Below, piece after piece: positions 26,788 through 37,503 of a DNA stretch of 64,000 nucleotides. This DNA is from Planctomycetota bacterium (lineage in GTDB: Bacteria; Planctomycetota; UBA1135; UBA2386): assembly GCA_020849665.1 (NCBI GenBank), contig JADLFX010000014.1:1-64000 (forward strand). Direction: 5' to 3'. The notes under the pieces were generated by a model. It was given only the letters and a program-made list of their open reading frames with translations. It was not told the DNA's origin and ran no database searches. Positions within the stretch are counted from its first letter, which is position 1. Every line of letters begins with the position of its first letter. Made by a program: the position numbers and the translations under genes.

Positions 26788-27504
26788 GTGCGTGGCGAAC
26801 CCCTCCTCCCGCCCATCCCGCGGAGCCCACGCCCGTGGGACCTGCTGCCGGTGCTGCTCGGCAACCTGGTGCCTCTCGCCGGGGCGTTGGTCCTGGGCTG
26901 GCCGCTGGGAATGGTCCTGGTGGCCTACTGGCTCGAGACCGTGGTGGTGGGTGCGTTCGCCCTCTTGCGCATCCTCTTCGCGGGCGGGCCGCCGCCCAAC
27001 CCTTCGTTCCCGCTGCGCGTCGCCCTGGCCGGATTCTTCACCGTGCACTTCGGCCTGTTCGTGTTCGTGCACGGCATCTTCGTCACCCTGCTCGCCGCCG
27101 GCGAGACGGGCGGGAGCTGGCGCCTCGGCAGCCTGCCGCTGAACGGGCCGCTGAACGGCCCGGTGGCGGTGGCCTCGGACCTGGCGCTGGTGCTCGGCGG
27201 ACTCGTCGTCGCGAACGGCATCGCGTTCGTGCGCGAGTACGTCCTCGGCACCGGCCGCGGCGCTGCCACCGCCCAGCACGAGATGGCCCGGCCGTACGGG
27301 CGGATCCTGGTCCAGCACTTCGTGATCCTGGCCGGCGGCTTCCTGGCGATCGGGGCGGGAGGCGGCGCCTGGGTATTGGTGCCGGCCATGCTGGTCAAGC
27401 TCGTCCTGGAAGCGCTCGGCGCGATGCGGCCCCCGGTCTTCCGCCTCGCCGGCGGGACGGCGCTGCGCCGCCCCGCCGGCGAGCAGGGCCCGGGAGCCAC
27501 GTAG
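26788..27504 (+). CDS. Multi-pass membrane protein (DUF6498-like)
   Basis: 238 residues from a GTG with AAGG about 8 bases upstream. At least five hydrophobic segments are visible (about residues 18-40, 40-62, 78-102, 125-145 and 175-210). The conserved-looking NLVPLAGALVLGW followed by YWLETVVVGAF matches what I recall of DUF6498 membrane proteins, whose function is unknown. It is the first gene of a four-gene run with the methylmalonyl-CoA mutase genes, 13 bases upstream of the small subunit. Co-transcription is likely, but a functional connection is not evident. Confidence 0.68.
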   Translation: MRGEPLLPPIPRSPRPWDLLPVLLGNLVPLAGALVLGWPLGMVLVAYWLETVVVGAFALLRILFAGGPPPNPSFPLRVALAGFFTVHFGLFVFVHGIFVTLLAAGETGGSWRLGSLPLNGPLNGPVAVASDLALVLGGLVVANGIAFVREYVLGTGRGAATAQHEMARPYGRILVQHFVILAGGFLAIGAGGGAWVLVPAMLVKLVLEALGAMRPPVFRLAGGTALRRPAGEQGPGAT

Positions 27505-27517
27505 AATCCCGCCCCGC

Positions 27518-29239
27518 ATGCCGCCGTCTCCCGACACCGAGTTCCCGCTCCCCGACCTCGCGGCGTGGGAAGCGCTGGCCGCGAAGGAGGGGGGCGGGTC
27601 GCCGACGGTCCTCGGCTGGCAGGCAGAGGACGGCGTCGAAGTGGCCGCCCTGGCCACGCCCGCCGACCTCGCCGGGCTCCCGCACCGGGGCGTCCTGGGC
27701 GCGCGCGAGGCGCGCACCCTCGTCCTGGCAGACGAGGTGCCGTCGCTGCCGGCTGCGGCGGCCGAGGCGTACCTGCGCGAAGCGTTGGCCGGCGGCGCCG
27801 AAGAACTGCGCCTGCCCGCGGCGCACCTGGGCCTCCTGCGGCTCGCCGGCGCGCAGGCCCTCGGCCCGGTGGCGTTCTGGCTGGTCCCCGAACGGGATCC
27901 CGTCGTCGCGGTCCGGGACTGGCTCGCGGCGGCCCGCGCGCATGGCGGGAGCCCGGGCAGCCCGCGCGGCGGCATCGCCCACGATGTCTGGCTCGCGACC
28001 CTCCACCGCGCGCCGGGCGCGCCGCCCGCCGCCACGCGGCGCGAGCAGGCCAGGGCCGTCTGGAGCACCGTCCTCGCGAGCGGCACTCCGCTCGCCGCCG
28101 TCGAGATCGACGGCCTGCACGCGGCGGCATCGGGCTGCACCGCCGTGCAGCAGGTCGGTCTCGCGATCGCCGCGCTGGCCGAGCACCTGCGCGACGCCTG
28201 CGGCGCGGGGGCGCAGGGAGATGCGCTCGTGCGCCACGTCGCCCTGCGCGCGGGCGTCGGCACGCGGATCCTGCTCGAGATCGCCAAGCTGCGCGCCCTG
28301 CGCCTGCTCGCCGCGAAGGTGCTGCACGCGTTCGGCGCCGCGCCGCAGGCCGCCCTCGGCGTGCGCATCGCCGCCGCGGCCGACCCCGCCACCCTGGTCC
28401 GGCAGGAGCCCCACACCAACCTGATCCGTGCGGCGCTGCAGGCGTTCGCCGCGGCCGCCGCCGGCTGCGACTCGTTCCTGCCCGCGCGCTACGACCAACG
28501 GCGCGGCGCCGCGGATCCGATGGCCGCACGCCTGGCGCGCGGCGTGCAGCTCCTGCTGCGCCATGAGGCGCACCTCGCGCACGCAGAGGACCTGACCGCG
28601 GGCTCGTTCGCCCTGGAGGCGCTCACCGACCGGATCGCGCGTGCCGCGTGGTCCCTCGTGCAGCGCATCGAGGCAGTCGGCGGGTTGGCGCGGACCGCCG
28701 GCGCGGCCTGGCTGCGCGACGAGATCGCCGCCGCCCAGGCGCGGCGCAGCGAGCGCCTGCGCACCCGCCGCCAGCCGATCGTCGGCACCAGCATGTTCGT
28801 GACGGAGGCTGCGGGCGAGCCGGACCCGGAGCGGGATCCGCACGTGCATCACGAGAGCGCGCCGTTCGACCGCCTCGCCGCGCTGGCCCGACGGTTCCGG
28901 GAGCGCACCGGCGCGGCACCGTGCGCCCATCTGGACGTTGCGGGCGGGAGCGCAGTGGCGCGGGCCCGTGCCGAGTTCAGCGCCGACCTGCTGCGCTGTG
29001 CCGGGTTCGACCCGGACGCCGGGGAGACCGGCGCGCACCTCGTGGTGCTCTGCGCCGAGGACGCCGCCGTGCACGCCTGGGCGCAGGCCCGGCGCGCACG
29101 GGGCCGGGGAACCCTGCTGGCGATCGCCGGCCGCCCGGGCAGCCCCCCGGCCGACGTCGACTTCCACTTCCACCGCGACCAGGACGTGGTCGCGACCTTC
29201 GCGCGCGTGTACGCGGCGCTGGGGGTGCCTGAAGGATGA
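27518..29239 (+). CDS. mutA: Methylmalonyl-CoA mutase small (beta) subunit
   Basis: 573 residues, the usual size for the non-catalytic subunit of heterodimeric mutases. The degenerate mutase barrel is recognisable from [38 protein letters not shown] and [14 protein letters not shown]. The C-terminal flavodoxin-like domain lacks the DxHxxG cobalamin motif (reads VHAWAQARR), as expected for MutA. It pairs with the large subunit to convert methylmalonyl-CoA to succinyl-CoA. ATG 13 bases after the membrane protein gene; its stop overlaps the large-subunit start (ATGA). Confidence 0.9.
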   Translation: MPPSPDTEFPLPDLAAWEALAAKEGGGSPTVLGWQAEDGVEVAALATPADLAGLPHRGVLGAREARTLVLADEVPSLPAAAAEAYLREALAGGAEELRLPAAHLGLLRLAGAQALGPVAFWLVPERDPVVAVRDWLAAARAHGGSPGSPRGGIAHDVWLATLHRAPGAPPAATRREQARAVWSTVLASGTPLAAVEIDGLHAAASGCTAVQQVGLAIAALAEHLRDACGAGAQGDALVRHVALRAGVGTRILLEIAKLRALRLLAAKVLHAFGAAPQAALGVRIAAAADPATLVRQEPHTNLIRAALQAFAAAAAGCDSFLPARYDQRRGAADPMAARLARGVQLLLRHEAHLAHAEDLTAGSFALEALTDRIARAAWSLVQRIEAVGGLARTAGAAWLRDEIAAAQARRSERLRTRRQPIVGTSMFVTEAAGEPDPERDPHVHHESAPFDRLAALARRFRERTGAAPCAHLDVAGGSAVARARAEFSADLLRCAGFDPDAGETGAHLVVLCAEDAAVHAWAQARRARGRGTLLAIAGRPGSPPADVDFHFHRDQDVVATFARVYAALGVPEG

Positions 29240-31317
29240 GCACGCCGGTCGACCTCGCCCAGATGCCGTACGGCTTCGACGGCTTCCCCGGCCGGGCGGC
29301 GGCGCCCGCGCCCCACGCGCAGGTCGCAAGCCTGCCCGGGTTGCCACCGTATCTGCGTGGACCCTACGCCACGATGTACGCGGCGCGGCCCTGGACGATC
29401 CGCCAGTACGCCGGCTTCTCCACGGCCGAGGAGAGCAATGCGTTCTACCGGCGCAACCTGGCCATGGGACAGCAGGGCCTCTCGATCGCGTTCGACCTCG
29501 CCACGCATCGCGGCTACGACAGCGACCACCCGCGCGTGGCCGGCGACGTCGGCAAGGCCGGCGTGGCGATCGACTCGATCCTCGACATGCGCGTGCTCTT
29601 CGCCGGCATCCCGCTCGACCGCGTGTCGGTGTCGATGACCATGAACGGCGCGGTGATCCCGATCCTGGCGCTCTACGTCGTGGCTGCGGAAGAGCAGGGT
29701 GTGGCACCGGCGCAGCTCGCGGGGACCATCCAGAACGACGTCCTCAAGGAGTTCATGGTCCGCAACACCTACATCTACCCGCCGGCTCCGTCGTTGCGGA
29801 TCGTGGGCGACATCCTCGCGTGGTGCAGCGCCCACATGCCCAAGTTCAACCCGATCTCGGTGTCGGGCTACCACATGCACGAGGCGGGGGCGACCGCCGA
29901 GCTCGAGCTGGCCTACACGCTGGCGGACGGGCTCGAGTACTTGCGCACCGGCGTGGCGGCGGGGCTGCACGTGGACCGCTTCGCGCCGCGGATCTCGTTC
30001 TTCTTCGCCATCGGCATGGACCTGCTCACCGAGATCGCCAAGCTGCGCGCGGCACGCTGGCTCTGGGCGAGGATCGTGCGCCGCTTCGGCGCGACGGACC
30101 CGCGCTCGCTGGCCCTGCGCACCCACTGCCAGACCTCGGGCTGGTCGCTCACCGAGCAGGACCCGTACCAGAACGTCGCCCGCACCACGCTCGAGGCGCT
30201 GGCCGCCGCGCTGGGCGGCACGCAGAGCCTGCACACCAATGCCCTGGACGAGGCGATCGCCTTGCCCAGCGAGTTCTCCGCGCGGATCGCGCGCAACACG
30301 CAGCTCGTGCTGCAGGAGGAGTGCGACCTGCGCCGGTCGATCGATCCCCTCGGCGGGGCCGAGGCCTTGGAGCGGCGCACCGCCGAGCTGGTGGCCGGGG
30401 CCGAGGAGCGGATGCGCGAGGTCGAAGCGATGGGCGGCATGGCGCGGGCGATCGAGGCCGGCCTGCCCAAGCTGCGCATCGAGGAGGCCGCGGCGCGCCG
30501 GCAGGCGCGCATCGACGCCGGGCGCGACGTGATCGTCGGCGTGAACCGCTTCCGCACCGGCGCGACCGCGCCGCTCCCGCTGCTGGAGGTGGACAGCACG
30601 CGCGTGCTGCGCCAGCAGACCGCGCGCCTCGCCGAGCTGAAGGCCGGGCGCCACCGGGCCGCGGTGCACGCCGCCCTGGTGGCGCTGCGGCGCGGCGCCG
30701 AGGGCAACGCGAACCTGCTCGAGCTCGGCATCGCCGCGGCGCGCGCCGGCGCCACCGTGGGCGAGATCAGCGAGGCGATGGCCGAGGTGTTCGGCCGCTA
30801 TCAGGCGGTGATCCGGACGATCCAGGGCGTGTATGCCGGCGAGGCGAGGACCATGGCAGCGATCGATGACGTGCGCGCGCGCTGCGGCGCGTTCCTGCGC
30901 GAGTTCGGGCGGCGGCCGCGCATCCTGGTGGCCAAGCTGGGCCAGGATGGCCACGACCGCGGCGCGAAGGTGATCGCCACCGCGTTCGCCGACCTCGGCT
31001 TCGACGTCGACATCGGCCCGCTCTTCCAGACCCCGGGCGAGGCCGCGCGCCAGGCCCTGGAGAACGACGTGCACGTGGTGGGCGTGTCGAGCCTCGCCGC
31101 CAGCCACAAGACCTACGTACCCGAGCTGCTGGCGGAGCTGCGCGCGCTCGGGGCCGGCACGACCCTCGTGGTCGTGGGCGGCGTGATCCCGCCCCAGGAC
31201 CACGCGTTCCTCACCGCGCAGGGCGTGGCCGGCATCTTCGGTCCGGGCACCGTGATCCCCGACGCCGCCGGCAAGGTGCTGGACCTGATCGAGGCGCGGC
31301 TGCGGGCCAGGCCATGA
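29236..31317 (+). CDS. mutB: Methylmalonyl-CoA mutase large (alpha) subunit
   Basis: 693 residues. The substrate barrel contains [15 protein letters not shown], including the substrate-contacting Tyr of true methylmalonyl-CoA mutases, and [11 protein letters not shown] with the catalytic His. The cobalamin domain carries DGHDRG (about residues 570-576), whose His ligates adenosylcobalamin. The reaction is methylmalonyl-CoA to succinyl-CoA, the last step of propionyl-CoA use. Translationally coupled to mutA (ATGA) and to meaB (ATGA), so the three form one unit. No epimerase or propionyl-CoA carboxylase is present in the window. Confidence 0.96.
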   Translation: MSTPVDLAQMPYGFDGFPGRAAAPAPHAQVASLPGLPPYLRGPYATMYAARPWTIRQYAGFSTAEESNAFYRRNLAMGQQGLSIAFDLATHRGYDSDHPRVAGDVGKAGVAIDSILDMRVLFAGIPLDRVSVSMTMNGAVIPILALYVVAAEEQGVAPAQLAGTIQNDVLKEFMVRNTYIYPPAPSLRIVGDILAWCSAHMPKFNPISVSGYHMHEAGATAELELAYTLADGLEYLRTGVAAGLHVDRFAPRISFFFAIGMDLLTEIAKLRAARWLWARIVRRFGATDPRSLALRTHCQTSGWSLTEQDPYQNVARTTLEALAAALGGTQSLHTNALDEAIALPSEFSARIARNTQLVLQEECDLRRSIDPLGGAEALERRTAELVAGAEERMREVEAMGGMARAIEAGLPKLRIEEAAARRQARIDAGRDVIVGVNRFRTGATAPLPLLEVDSTRVLRQQTARLAELKAGRHRAAVHAALVALRRGAEGNANLLELGIAAARAGATVGEISEAMAEVFGRYQAVIRTIQGVYAGEARTMAAIDDVRARCGAFLREFGRRPRILVAKLGQDGHDRGAKVIATAFADLGFDVDIGPLFQTPGEAARQALENDVHVVGVSSLAASHKTYVPELLAELRALGAGTTLVVVGGVIPPQDHAFLTAQGVAGIFGPGTVIPDAAGKVLDLIEARLRARP

Positions 31318-32252
31318 CGCAGCAACGCGACCGGCGCTGGCTCGCGCGCGCGATCACCCTGGTGGAGAGCACGCGCGCCGAGGACGAGCAAGCGGCCGAG
31401 CGCCTGCTGGCCGAGATCGCCCCGGACACGGGCCGGGCCCTGCGGGTCGGCGTGAGCGGACCGCCGGGCGTGGGCAAGAGCACGTTCCTCGACGCTCTGG
31501 GCATCCACCTCGTCGGCCGCGGCCATCGCGTCGCGGTGCTCGCGGTGGATCCCTCGAGCCCGATCTCCGGGGGCAGCATCCTGGCCGACAAGACCCGGAT
31601 GGAGCGGCTGGCCCGCTGCGACGCGGCGTTCATCCGTCCGTCACCCGGGGCCGGCGCACTGGGCGGCGTGGCCCGGCGCACCCGCGAGGCGATGCTCGTG
31701 TGCGAGGCCGCCGGCCATGACGTGATCCTGGTGGAGACCATCGGGGTGGGGCAGTCGGAGACCGACGTGTCCCTCATGACCGACCACTTCCTGGTGCTGG
31801 CGCTGCCCGGGGCCGGCGACGAGCTCCAGGGCCTCAAGAAGGGCATCGTGGAACTGGCCGACTCGATCGCCATCACCAAGGCCGACGGCGACAACCTCGC
31901 GCGCGCGACCCAGGCCCAGGCCGACCTGCGCATGGCGCTGCAGATCCTGCACGGCGGCGCCGCGGCGGCGCCGCCCGTGCTGCTCTGCTCCGCCCTCCAG
32001 GGCACCGGGATCGCCGAGGTGTGGAGCGCGGTCGAGGCCGCGGTCGCCCGCGCCCGCCAGGACGGCTCGCTCGCCGCGCGGCGCGGCGCCCAGATCCGCG
32101 CGTGGTTCCATCGCGCGATCGAAGAGCGCGTGCTGCAGCGCTTCCTCACCGACCCGGCGGTGCGGGCCCGGATGCACGCCCTGGAACTGGAACTCGACCA
32201 GGGCCGCGTCCAGCCCGGTGCCGCGGCGCGGCGGCTGGTCGAGGGCGCGTGA
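31314..32252 (+). CDS. meaB: MeaB/ArgK GTPase, methylmalonyl-CoA mutase chaperone
   Basis: 312 residues. G-protein motifs are clear: P-loop [10 protein letters not shown] (about residues 49-58), the switch region [28 protein letters not shown] and the base-recognition TKADGDN. A C-terminal helical dimerisation region follows. MeaB proteins load adenosylcobalamin into, and protect, methylmalonyl-CoA mutase. Start overlaps the mutB stop by ATGA, the classic mutA-mutB-meaB order. IcmF carries its own fused G domain, so this copy should serve MutAB. Confidence 0.95.
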   Translation: MTQQRDRRWLARAITLVESTRAEDEQAAERLLAEIAPDTGRALRVGVSGPPGVGKSTFLDALGIHLVGRGHRVAVLAVDPSSPISGGSILADKTRMERLARCDAAFIRPSPGAGALGGVARRTREAMLVCEAAGHDVILVETIGVGQSETDVSLMTDHFLVLALPGAGDELQGLKKGIVELADSIAITKADGDNLARATQAQADLRMALQILHGGAAAAPPVLLCSALQGTGIAEVWSAVEAAVARARQDGSLAARRGAQIRAWFHRAIEERVLQRFLTDPAVRARMHALELELDQGRVQPGAAARRLVEGA

Positions 32253-32259
32253 CGCGCCC

Positions 32260-32279
32260 GCCCGCGGCCAGCCGCGGGC
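32260..32279. terminator. Hairpin between convergent meaB and efflux operon
   Basis: GCCCGCGGC (32260-32268) pairs with GCCGCGGGC (32271-32279) in the 27 bases between two convergent transcripts. With a realistic four-base loop the stem is 8 bp, all G/C. There is no T-run on either side, so termination in either direction is a positional inference. Confidence 0.5.
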
Positions 32280-32714
32280 TCACCTGGTGGTGATGTCGAC
32301 CTGGAAGGTCTCGCCGCCGCGCGCGAAGCGCAACCGCCCGCGCACGGGGCCGTCGCGCCAGGCCGGATCGCTCGCGCGCCACACCGTGCTCTGGCCGTCC
32401 TTGGCCTCCACGGCGCTGAGCTCCACGACGCGCGAGCCCTGCGGCCCGGACACGCCCAGGGTCATCGGCGCGGCCACGGCCACGGGCTGCATCGCGTCGT
32501 CGTAGAGGTGCACGGTCAGCGTGCCGGTGCCGCCATCGCGCAGCACCTCCACGTGTCCGTCGTGCCCGCCGTAGTCGAAGATCGCGCCGCCGTGCGGCGC
32601 GGCATGGCCGTGGCCGGCGTCGGGGGCGCGGGCGGGCACCTTCGGCGTGTCGGCGTCGCTGCATCCGACGGCGGCCAGCAGCAGGACGGCGAATGAGAGG
32701 AGGGTGGGGTTCAT
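32280..32714 (-). CDS. His-rich periplasmic lipoprotein of RND efflux operon
   Basis: 144 residues. A lipoprotein signal ends LLLAAVGC. It is followed by a His/Gly-rich segment (about 33-55) with GHGHAAPHGG and GGHDGHVEV, which would suit Cu, Zn or Ni binding. The remaining ~90 residues form a beta domain (VHLYDDAMQPVAVA, VRGRLRFARGG). Its ATG overlaps the stop of the RND permease gene (ATGA), making it the last gene of the efflux operon. Probably a metallochaperone or sensor delivering metal to the pump, comparable in role to CusF although not recognisably homologous. The function is inferred from context. Confidence 0.75.
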   Translation of the reverse strand: MNPTLLSFAVLLLAAVGCSDADTPKVPARAPDAGHGHAAPHGGAIFDYGGHDGHVEVLRDGGTGTLTVHLYDDAMQPVAVAAPMTLGVSGPQGSRVVELSAVEAKDGQSTVWRASDPAWRDGPVRGRLRFARGGETFQVDITTR

Positions 32715-35700
32715 GGCTCGGGACCGGGTTCGAACGCCTGGCTCTCCCGCTCGCGCAGGCGCGCGGCGTGCTCGGCAGCGCGCTGGCCGAAGAGCCAGAA
32801 CACGCCCGGCGTGAGCAGCAGGTCGAGGAGTGTACTGGAGATCAGCCCGCCCACGATCACGGTGGCGACCGGGTGCAGGATCTCGCGCCCCGGTTCGCCG
32901 GGAGCGAGCAGCAGCGGCACCAGGGCGATGCCGCTGGACAGCGCGGTCATCAGCACCGGGATCGCGCGCTCCTGGCCCGCGCGCACGATCATCGCGCGGC
33001 CGAAGCTCTCGCCCTCCTCGCGCATCAGGTGCAGGTAGTGGTCGATGAGCAGGATCTTGTTGCGCGCCGCCAGGCCGGCCAGGGAGATCAGGCCGACGAG
33101 GGTGGCGAGGGACAGGTTCTGCCGGAACGCGACCACGAACGCGACCGCGCCGAGGAACGCCATCGGCAGGCTGAGCAGCGTCTGCAGGGTGAGGTTCCAG
33201 TCGCGGAAGTGCAGGAACACCAGCCCCACCATGGCCAGGAACGAGAGCAAGGAGAGCCCGGCGATCACCCTGGTGGCATCCTGCTGGGCCTCGTGCTGGC
33301 CGCGGATGCGCAGCGAGTAGCCGGCCGGCAGCGCGGACCGCACCGGCACGAGCGCGCGCTCGACCTCGGCCACGACCGTGCCCAGGGCCCGGCCCTGCAC
33401 GTTGTGCTGCACCAGGATGCGGCGCATCCCGTCCTCGCGTCGCACCTCGTTGGCGGCGCGCGTGCGCTGCACGTCGGCCACGGTCTCCAGCGGAACGGCG
33501 GTGGCGCCCGCGCCGGCCACCAGGAGCCGGCCCAGGGCCGCGGGATCGCGGCGGTCCTCGGCGCGCAGGCGCATCACGATCGGATGGCTGAACTCGCGCA
33601 GCTGCAGGCGGCTCACTTCGCCGCCCTCGAGGGCCAACGCCACGACCTGCGCGACGTCCTCGACCTTGAGGCCCAAGCGCGCCAGGCGATCGCGATCCGG
33701 CAAGACCTCGATCTGATCGACGAGCACCAGGGGCTCGACCACGAGGTCGGTCACGCCGGGCACGGCCGCCACCGCGGCCCGGGCCTGTGCCGCGAGGCGG
33801 CGCAGCAGTGCGAGGTCCGGGCCCCGGATCTGGATCGCCACCTGTGCGTTCGAGCCCGAGAGCATGTGCGAGAGCAGGTGCGCGAGCGGCTGCTCCACCT
33901 CGATCGCGGCGCCGGGGAAGGTCTCCCCCACCCTGGTGCGCAGGTCGGCCAGGACCTCGGCGCGCGGGCGGTCGAGATCGGGGCGCAGGGCGACCACGGC
34001 CTCGCTCACCTCGATCCCCATCACGTGGTCGTCGCCCTCCGCGCGGCCGGTCCGGCGCGCCACGCTGGCGACTCCGGGCACGGTCAGCACGGCCTGCTCC
34101 AGGCGGCGGCCATAGGCGTCCGCGGTGCCGAGTCCGGTGCCGGGAGGGAGGAAGAGGTTCACCTGCGCCGACCCCTCCTGGAACGACGGCAGGAACTCCG
34201 AGCCGCGCGTGAACAGCACCACCGTGCCCACCAGCACCAGGGAGGCGCAGGCGGTGGCCACGGGCACGGCGCGGTCGAGCCCGAAGCCGACCACGCGGCC
34301 GCTCCATGCCTTCACCGCCCGCACCACCGCGCTCTCCCGCCCGCTGCGCACCACCGGGGCTTCCGGCAGGAGGTACACGCAGAGCACCGGGGTGACCGTC
34401 AGCGCCACCAGCAGCGAGGCCAGGATGCTGGTGATGTAGGCGACCCCGATCGGCGTGAAGAGCCGGCCCTCCATGCCCGAGAGGCCGAAGAGCGGCAGGT
34501 ACACCGCGATCACCAGCAGCGTGCCGATCAGGATCGGCTTGCGCACCTCGCTGCTCGCCGCGAACACCACCTGCAGGGCCGGGCGCGGCGCCGCACGCTG
34601 GCGCTCCTGGCGCAGGCGGCGGAAGACGTTCTCCACGTCGACGATGGCGTCGTCGACGAGCGTGCCGATCGCCACCGCGAGCCCGCCGAGGGTCATGGTG
34701 TTGATGGACACGCCGCACCAGGTGAACACCAGGGCGGTGAGCGCGATCGAGAGCGGCAGCGCGGTCAGGGTGATGAACGTGGTGCGCAGGTTCCAGAGGA
34801 AGAGCAGCAGCACCAGCGTGACCAGGAACGCGCCGTCGCGGACCGCCACCAGGACGTTGTGCACCGCGCGCTCGATGAAATCCGCCTGCCGGAACAGCTG
34901 CGGGAGGAACTCGATCCCGTGCGGCAGCGCGGACGCTAGCTCGCGCAGCTCGCCGTCGATCCGCCCGGTGAGCGCAAGGGTGTCGATCCCCGGCTGCTTG
35001 GTCACGGCGATGACCACGCCCGGGCCGCCGTTCACCCCGGCCTCCCCCATGCGCACCGCCGCGGGTCCGAATGCGACCTCCGCCACGTCGCCGATGCGGA
35101 TCGGCCGGGCCGGGTCCGGCCGCACCACCGCGCGCGCGAGTTCGGCCGGATCCTGCAGGAGGCCGCGCACGGTCACCGCCGGCCCCTGGGTCCCCAGGGC
35201 GAGGATCCCGCCCGAGGCACTCTGGTTGGCGGCCGTGATCGCATCGCGCACCTGCACCAGGGTGATCCCGAGGGCTTGCAGCCGGGTGGCGTCGACCTCC
35301 ACCTGCAGCTGGCGCGGCGCCCCGCCGGCGACCGCCACCTGCGCGATGCCGGGGACGGCGAGCAGGCGTGGTTTGACCAGCTGGTCGACCAGGGCACGGA
35401 CCGTGGCGAGGTCGGTGCCGGCGTCCCGGCTGCGCACACCCACGAACTGGATCTGGCCCATCAGGCTGGCCAGGGGCGCCAGGGTCGGCTGCACGTCGGC
35501 CGGCAGCTGCGCACGGACCAGGGAGAGCTTCTCCTGCACGACCTGCCGGTTGCGGTACGGGTCGGTGCCCCAATCGAAGAGCACCTGCACCAGCGAGAGC
35601 CCCGGACCGGAGGTCGAGCGCAGCCCCACCACGCCGGGCGCCCCGGTCATCACCTGCTCGAGCGGCCGCGTGACCAGCCGCTCGGCCGACTCCGCCGCCA

Positions 35701-35866
35701 TGCCGTGCGCGTCGGTCAGCAGCGTGACCTGCGGCCGGTCGAGGTCGGGCAGCACGTCGATCGGCAGCCGCAGCGCCGTGAACGCACCCAGGGTCATGAG
35801 CACGCACGCGACCAGCACCACCCCGACCCGGTGGCGCAGCGCGCTGGCGATGATCCAGTCGAGCAC
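32711..35866 (-). CDS. RND efflux permease, heavy-metal (CusA/CzcA) type
   Basis: 1051 residues from a GTG preceded by AGAGG; the stop of the adaptor gene lies 8 bases before it. It has a 12-helix RND organisation: first TM at about residues 11-30, PLEQVMTGAPGV in the first porter domain, TM4 with LVDDAIVDVENVFRRL, and a second TM block with GLISLAGLAARNKILLIDHY. The Asp-Asp and Glu in TM4 fit proton relay residues of the family. It exports substrate from periplasm and cytoplasm through the tripartite complex with the adaptor and outer membrane proteins encoded beside it. His-rich partners suggest a metal cation; the exact ion is unknown. Confidence 0.9.
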   Translation of the reverse strand: MLDWIIASALRHRVGVVLVACVLMTLGAFTALRLPIDVLPDLDRPQVTLLTDAHGMAAESAERLVTRPLEQVMTGAPGVVGLRSTSGPGLSLVQVLFDWGTDPYRNRQVVQEKLSLVRAQLPADVQPTLAPLASLMGQIQFVGVRSRDAGTDLATVRALVDQLVKPRLLAVPGIAQVAVAGGAPRQLQVEVDATRLQALGITLVQVRDAITAANQSASGGILALGTQGPAVTVRGLLQDPAELARAVVRPDPARPIRIGDVAEVAFGPAAVRMGEAGVNGGPGVVIAVTKQPGIDTLALTGRIDGELRELASALPHGIEFLPQLFRQADFIERAVHNVLVAVRDGAFLVTLVLLLFLWNLRTTFITLTALPLSIALTALVFTWCGVSINTMTLGGLAVAIGTLVDDAIVDVENVFRRLRQERQRAAPRPALQVVFAASSEVRKPILIGTLLVIAVYLPLFGLSGMEGRLFTPIGVAYITSILASLLVALTVTPVLCVYLLPEAPVVRSGRESAVVRAVKAWSGRVVGFGLDRAVPVATACASLVLVGTVVLFTRGSEFLPSFQEGSAQVNLFLPPGTGLGTADAYGRRLEQAVLTVPGVASVARRTGRAEGDDHVMGIEVSEAVVALRPDLDRPRAEVLADLRTRVGETFPGAAIEVEQPLAHLLSHMLSGSNAQVAIQIRGPDLALLRRLAAQARAAVAAVPGVTDLVVEPLVLVDQIEVLPDRDRLARLGLKVEDVAQVVALALEGGEVSRLQLREFSHPIVMRLRAEDRRDPAALGRLLVAGAGATAVPLETVADVQRTRAANEVRREDGMRRILVQHNVQGRALGTVVAEVERALVPVRSALPAGYSLRIRGQHEAQQDATRVIAGLSLLSFLAMVGLVFLHFRDWNLTLQTLLSLPMAFLGAVAFVVAFRQNLSLATLVGLISLAGLAARNKILLIDHYLHLMREEGESFGRAMIVRAGQERAIPVLMTALSSGIALVPLLLAPGEPGREILHPVATVIVGGLISSTLLDLLLTPGVFWLFGQRAAEHAARLRERESQAFEPGPEP

Positions 35867-35874
35867 GGTGGCCT

Positions 35875-37503
35875 CTAGTGGTCGTGGGTGTGGGCCGCAT
35901 CGCCCTTGCCGGCCTCGAGGGCCTGGCGCAGGGCGAACGCCGCGGAGACCACGACGTGGTCGCCGGGGAAGAGTGCGCCGTCGTCGGCGACGACCACCAC
36001 CTCGTGATCCTCGTGCTCGACGTGGACCGGCTGGCGGCGGAACGAGCATCCGTCGCGCAGGAACACCACGCGGTCCGGACCATCCTCGGCGACCGCGTCG
36101 CGCGGCAGGACGAAGCGATCCGGCAGCGTGCTCACCGGCAGGTATGCCCGATAGCGCGTGCCGGTGCGCAGCGCCCAGGAGCGCAGGGCCGCGCCCTCGA
36201 CCAGGGGCGCGTTGCGCACCGGAACGTGGGCGTGCAGCAGCGCGCTCTCGCCGGGGTCGTCCTCCTCGCTGGTGATCCGCTCGATGCGCAGGTCTGCGAA
36301 CGCCGGCCCGGTGCCGCCGAGGAGCGGCTCGGCGGAGAATGCGACCGCGCTGCGCGCCGCCTCCAACACGGCGCGCACCTCGCTCCCCACCGGCAGGAGC
36401 TCGAGGTGCATGTTCCAGCCGTCACGCAGCACGGCCACCGTCTGACCGCGCTCCACCCGCTGTCCCGCCCGCACGGCCACCTCCAGCAGCTCCCAGTCCG
36501 GGGTCCCCTCGGGACGCTCCGGCGCGCGCAGGCTCAGCACCGGCTCCAGGCCTCCCGCGACCGCCAGGCCTCGCACGTGCTCCAGTGTCTCGCCTTCGAG
36601 CAGGAGCGCGGCGGCCTCGCCGAAGTGCGCGCCGAGGCCCGGCACCTCGCGCAGCGTGGCGACCAGGGACGGCTGTGCCAGGCCGGCCCCGACCAGTTCG
36701 CCGAGCAGACCCACCGTCGCGGCTTCCGCGCGGGTCGCCGCGGGCAGGAGATCCAGGGCCTGCTCCGCGTGCTCGTTCCACAGGCCCTGGCGGCCCAGGG
36801 CCCCGCGCCACAGGACCCGGCCCGGTGGCAGGCCGCCGCCGGCCTCGAGCGCCGCGAGGTGCTCGGCGCTCAGGCCGCGCCGCTCCAGCGCATCGCGGGC
36901 GGCCTGCACGGCGGCCACGGCGCGCTCCAGCTCGTACTCCAGTTGCAGCTCGTCGCGGCGCGCCACCAGGGGCAGCTCGTCGGGGCGGCTCGCGCTGCGC
37001 AGGCCTCGCACCCGTTCCACCTCGCGGCGCGCCACGCGCTCCTGCACCAGGGCCGCACGCAGCGCGGCCGCCGCCTCCGCCGCGCTCCCGCTGCCCGGGT
37101 CGAGGAGCGTGCCGGTCCACTGCAGGCGCGGCCGCGGGATGGCGTCGCGGACCAGCGTCACGATCTCGCCGCCCTCCTCGATCACCTGGCCGGGCTCGGC
37201 CCGCACCGCGCGCACGACGCCGCCGAACGGCGCCACCACCGGCCGCCGCGCGAGGGGCGACTCGTGGATCACGGCCTGGATCGGCACCGTGCGCACGAAC
37301 GTCCGCTTGGCCAGCGGCTCGATCCGCACGCCCAGGTTGGCGAGCGTCTGGGCCGAGAGCTCGGTGTCGTGGGCCTGCGCCTCCTCCGCCGCCGCCCCGC
37401 CCGCAGCCGCCTGGCCACCCTGGCGGGCCGCGTACCAACCACCGGCCAGGCCGAGCAGGGCACACGCGGCGCCCGAGAGGATCACGGTGAGGGGACGGTT
37501 CAT
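35875..37503 (-). CDS. RND efflux periplasmic adaptor (CusB/HlyD type)
   Basis: 542 residues. An N-terminal signal anchor (about 8-27) is followed by a barrel-sandwich half (VVAPFGGVVRAVRAEPGQVIEEGGEIVTL). A long helical hairpin (about 140-290, EVERVRGLRS and ELERAVAAVQAARDALERRG) follows, then the second sandwich half (VRAGQRVERGQTVAVL) and beta-barrel/MP domains. The C-terminus ends HTHDH, a likely metal-binding tail. It bridges the permease to the outer membrane factor. GTG of the permease begins 8 bases after its stop, and its own ATG overlaps the TolC-like stop (ATGA). Confidence 0.87.
   Translation of the reverse strand: MNRPLTVILSGAACALLGLAGGWYAARQGGQAAAGGAAAEEAQAHDTELSAQTLANLGVRIEPLAKRTFVRTVPIQAVIHESPLARRPVVAPFGGVVRAVRAEPGQVIEEGGEIVTLVRDAIPRPRLQWTGTLLDPGSGSAAEAAAALRAALVQERVARREVERVRGLRSASRPDELPLVARRDELQLEYELERAVAAVQAARDALERRGLSAEHLAALEAGGGLPPGRVLWRGALGRQGLWNEHAEQALDLLPAATRAEAATVGLLGELVGAGLAQPSLVATLREVPGLGAHFGEAAALLLEGETLEHVRGLAVAGGLEPVLSLRAPERPEGTPDWELLEVAVRAGQRVERGQTVAVLRDGWNMHLELLPVGSEVRAVLEAARSAVAFSAEPLLGGTGPAFADLRIERITSEEDDPGESALLHAHVPVRNAPLVEGAALRSWALRTGTRYRAYLPVSTLPDRFVLPRDAVAEDGPDRVVFLRDGCSFRRQPVHVEHEDHEVVVVADDGALFPGDHVVVSAAFALRQALEAGKGDAAHTHDH

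Noticed and set aside
29356..30870. Long alternative frames in the mutB region
   Set aside because: Out-of-frame shadows of mutB with no recognisable motifs.
32693..34939. 748-codon plus-strand His/Gln-rich open frame
   Set aside because: Antisense to the RND permease; the composition (His, Gln, Glu, Arg) is the reverse reading of GC-biased codons.
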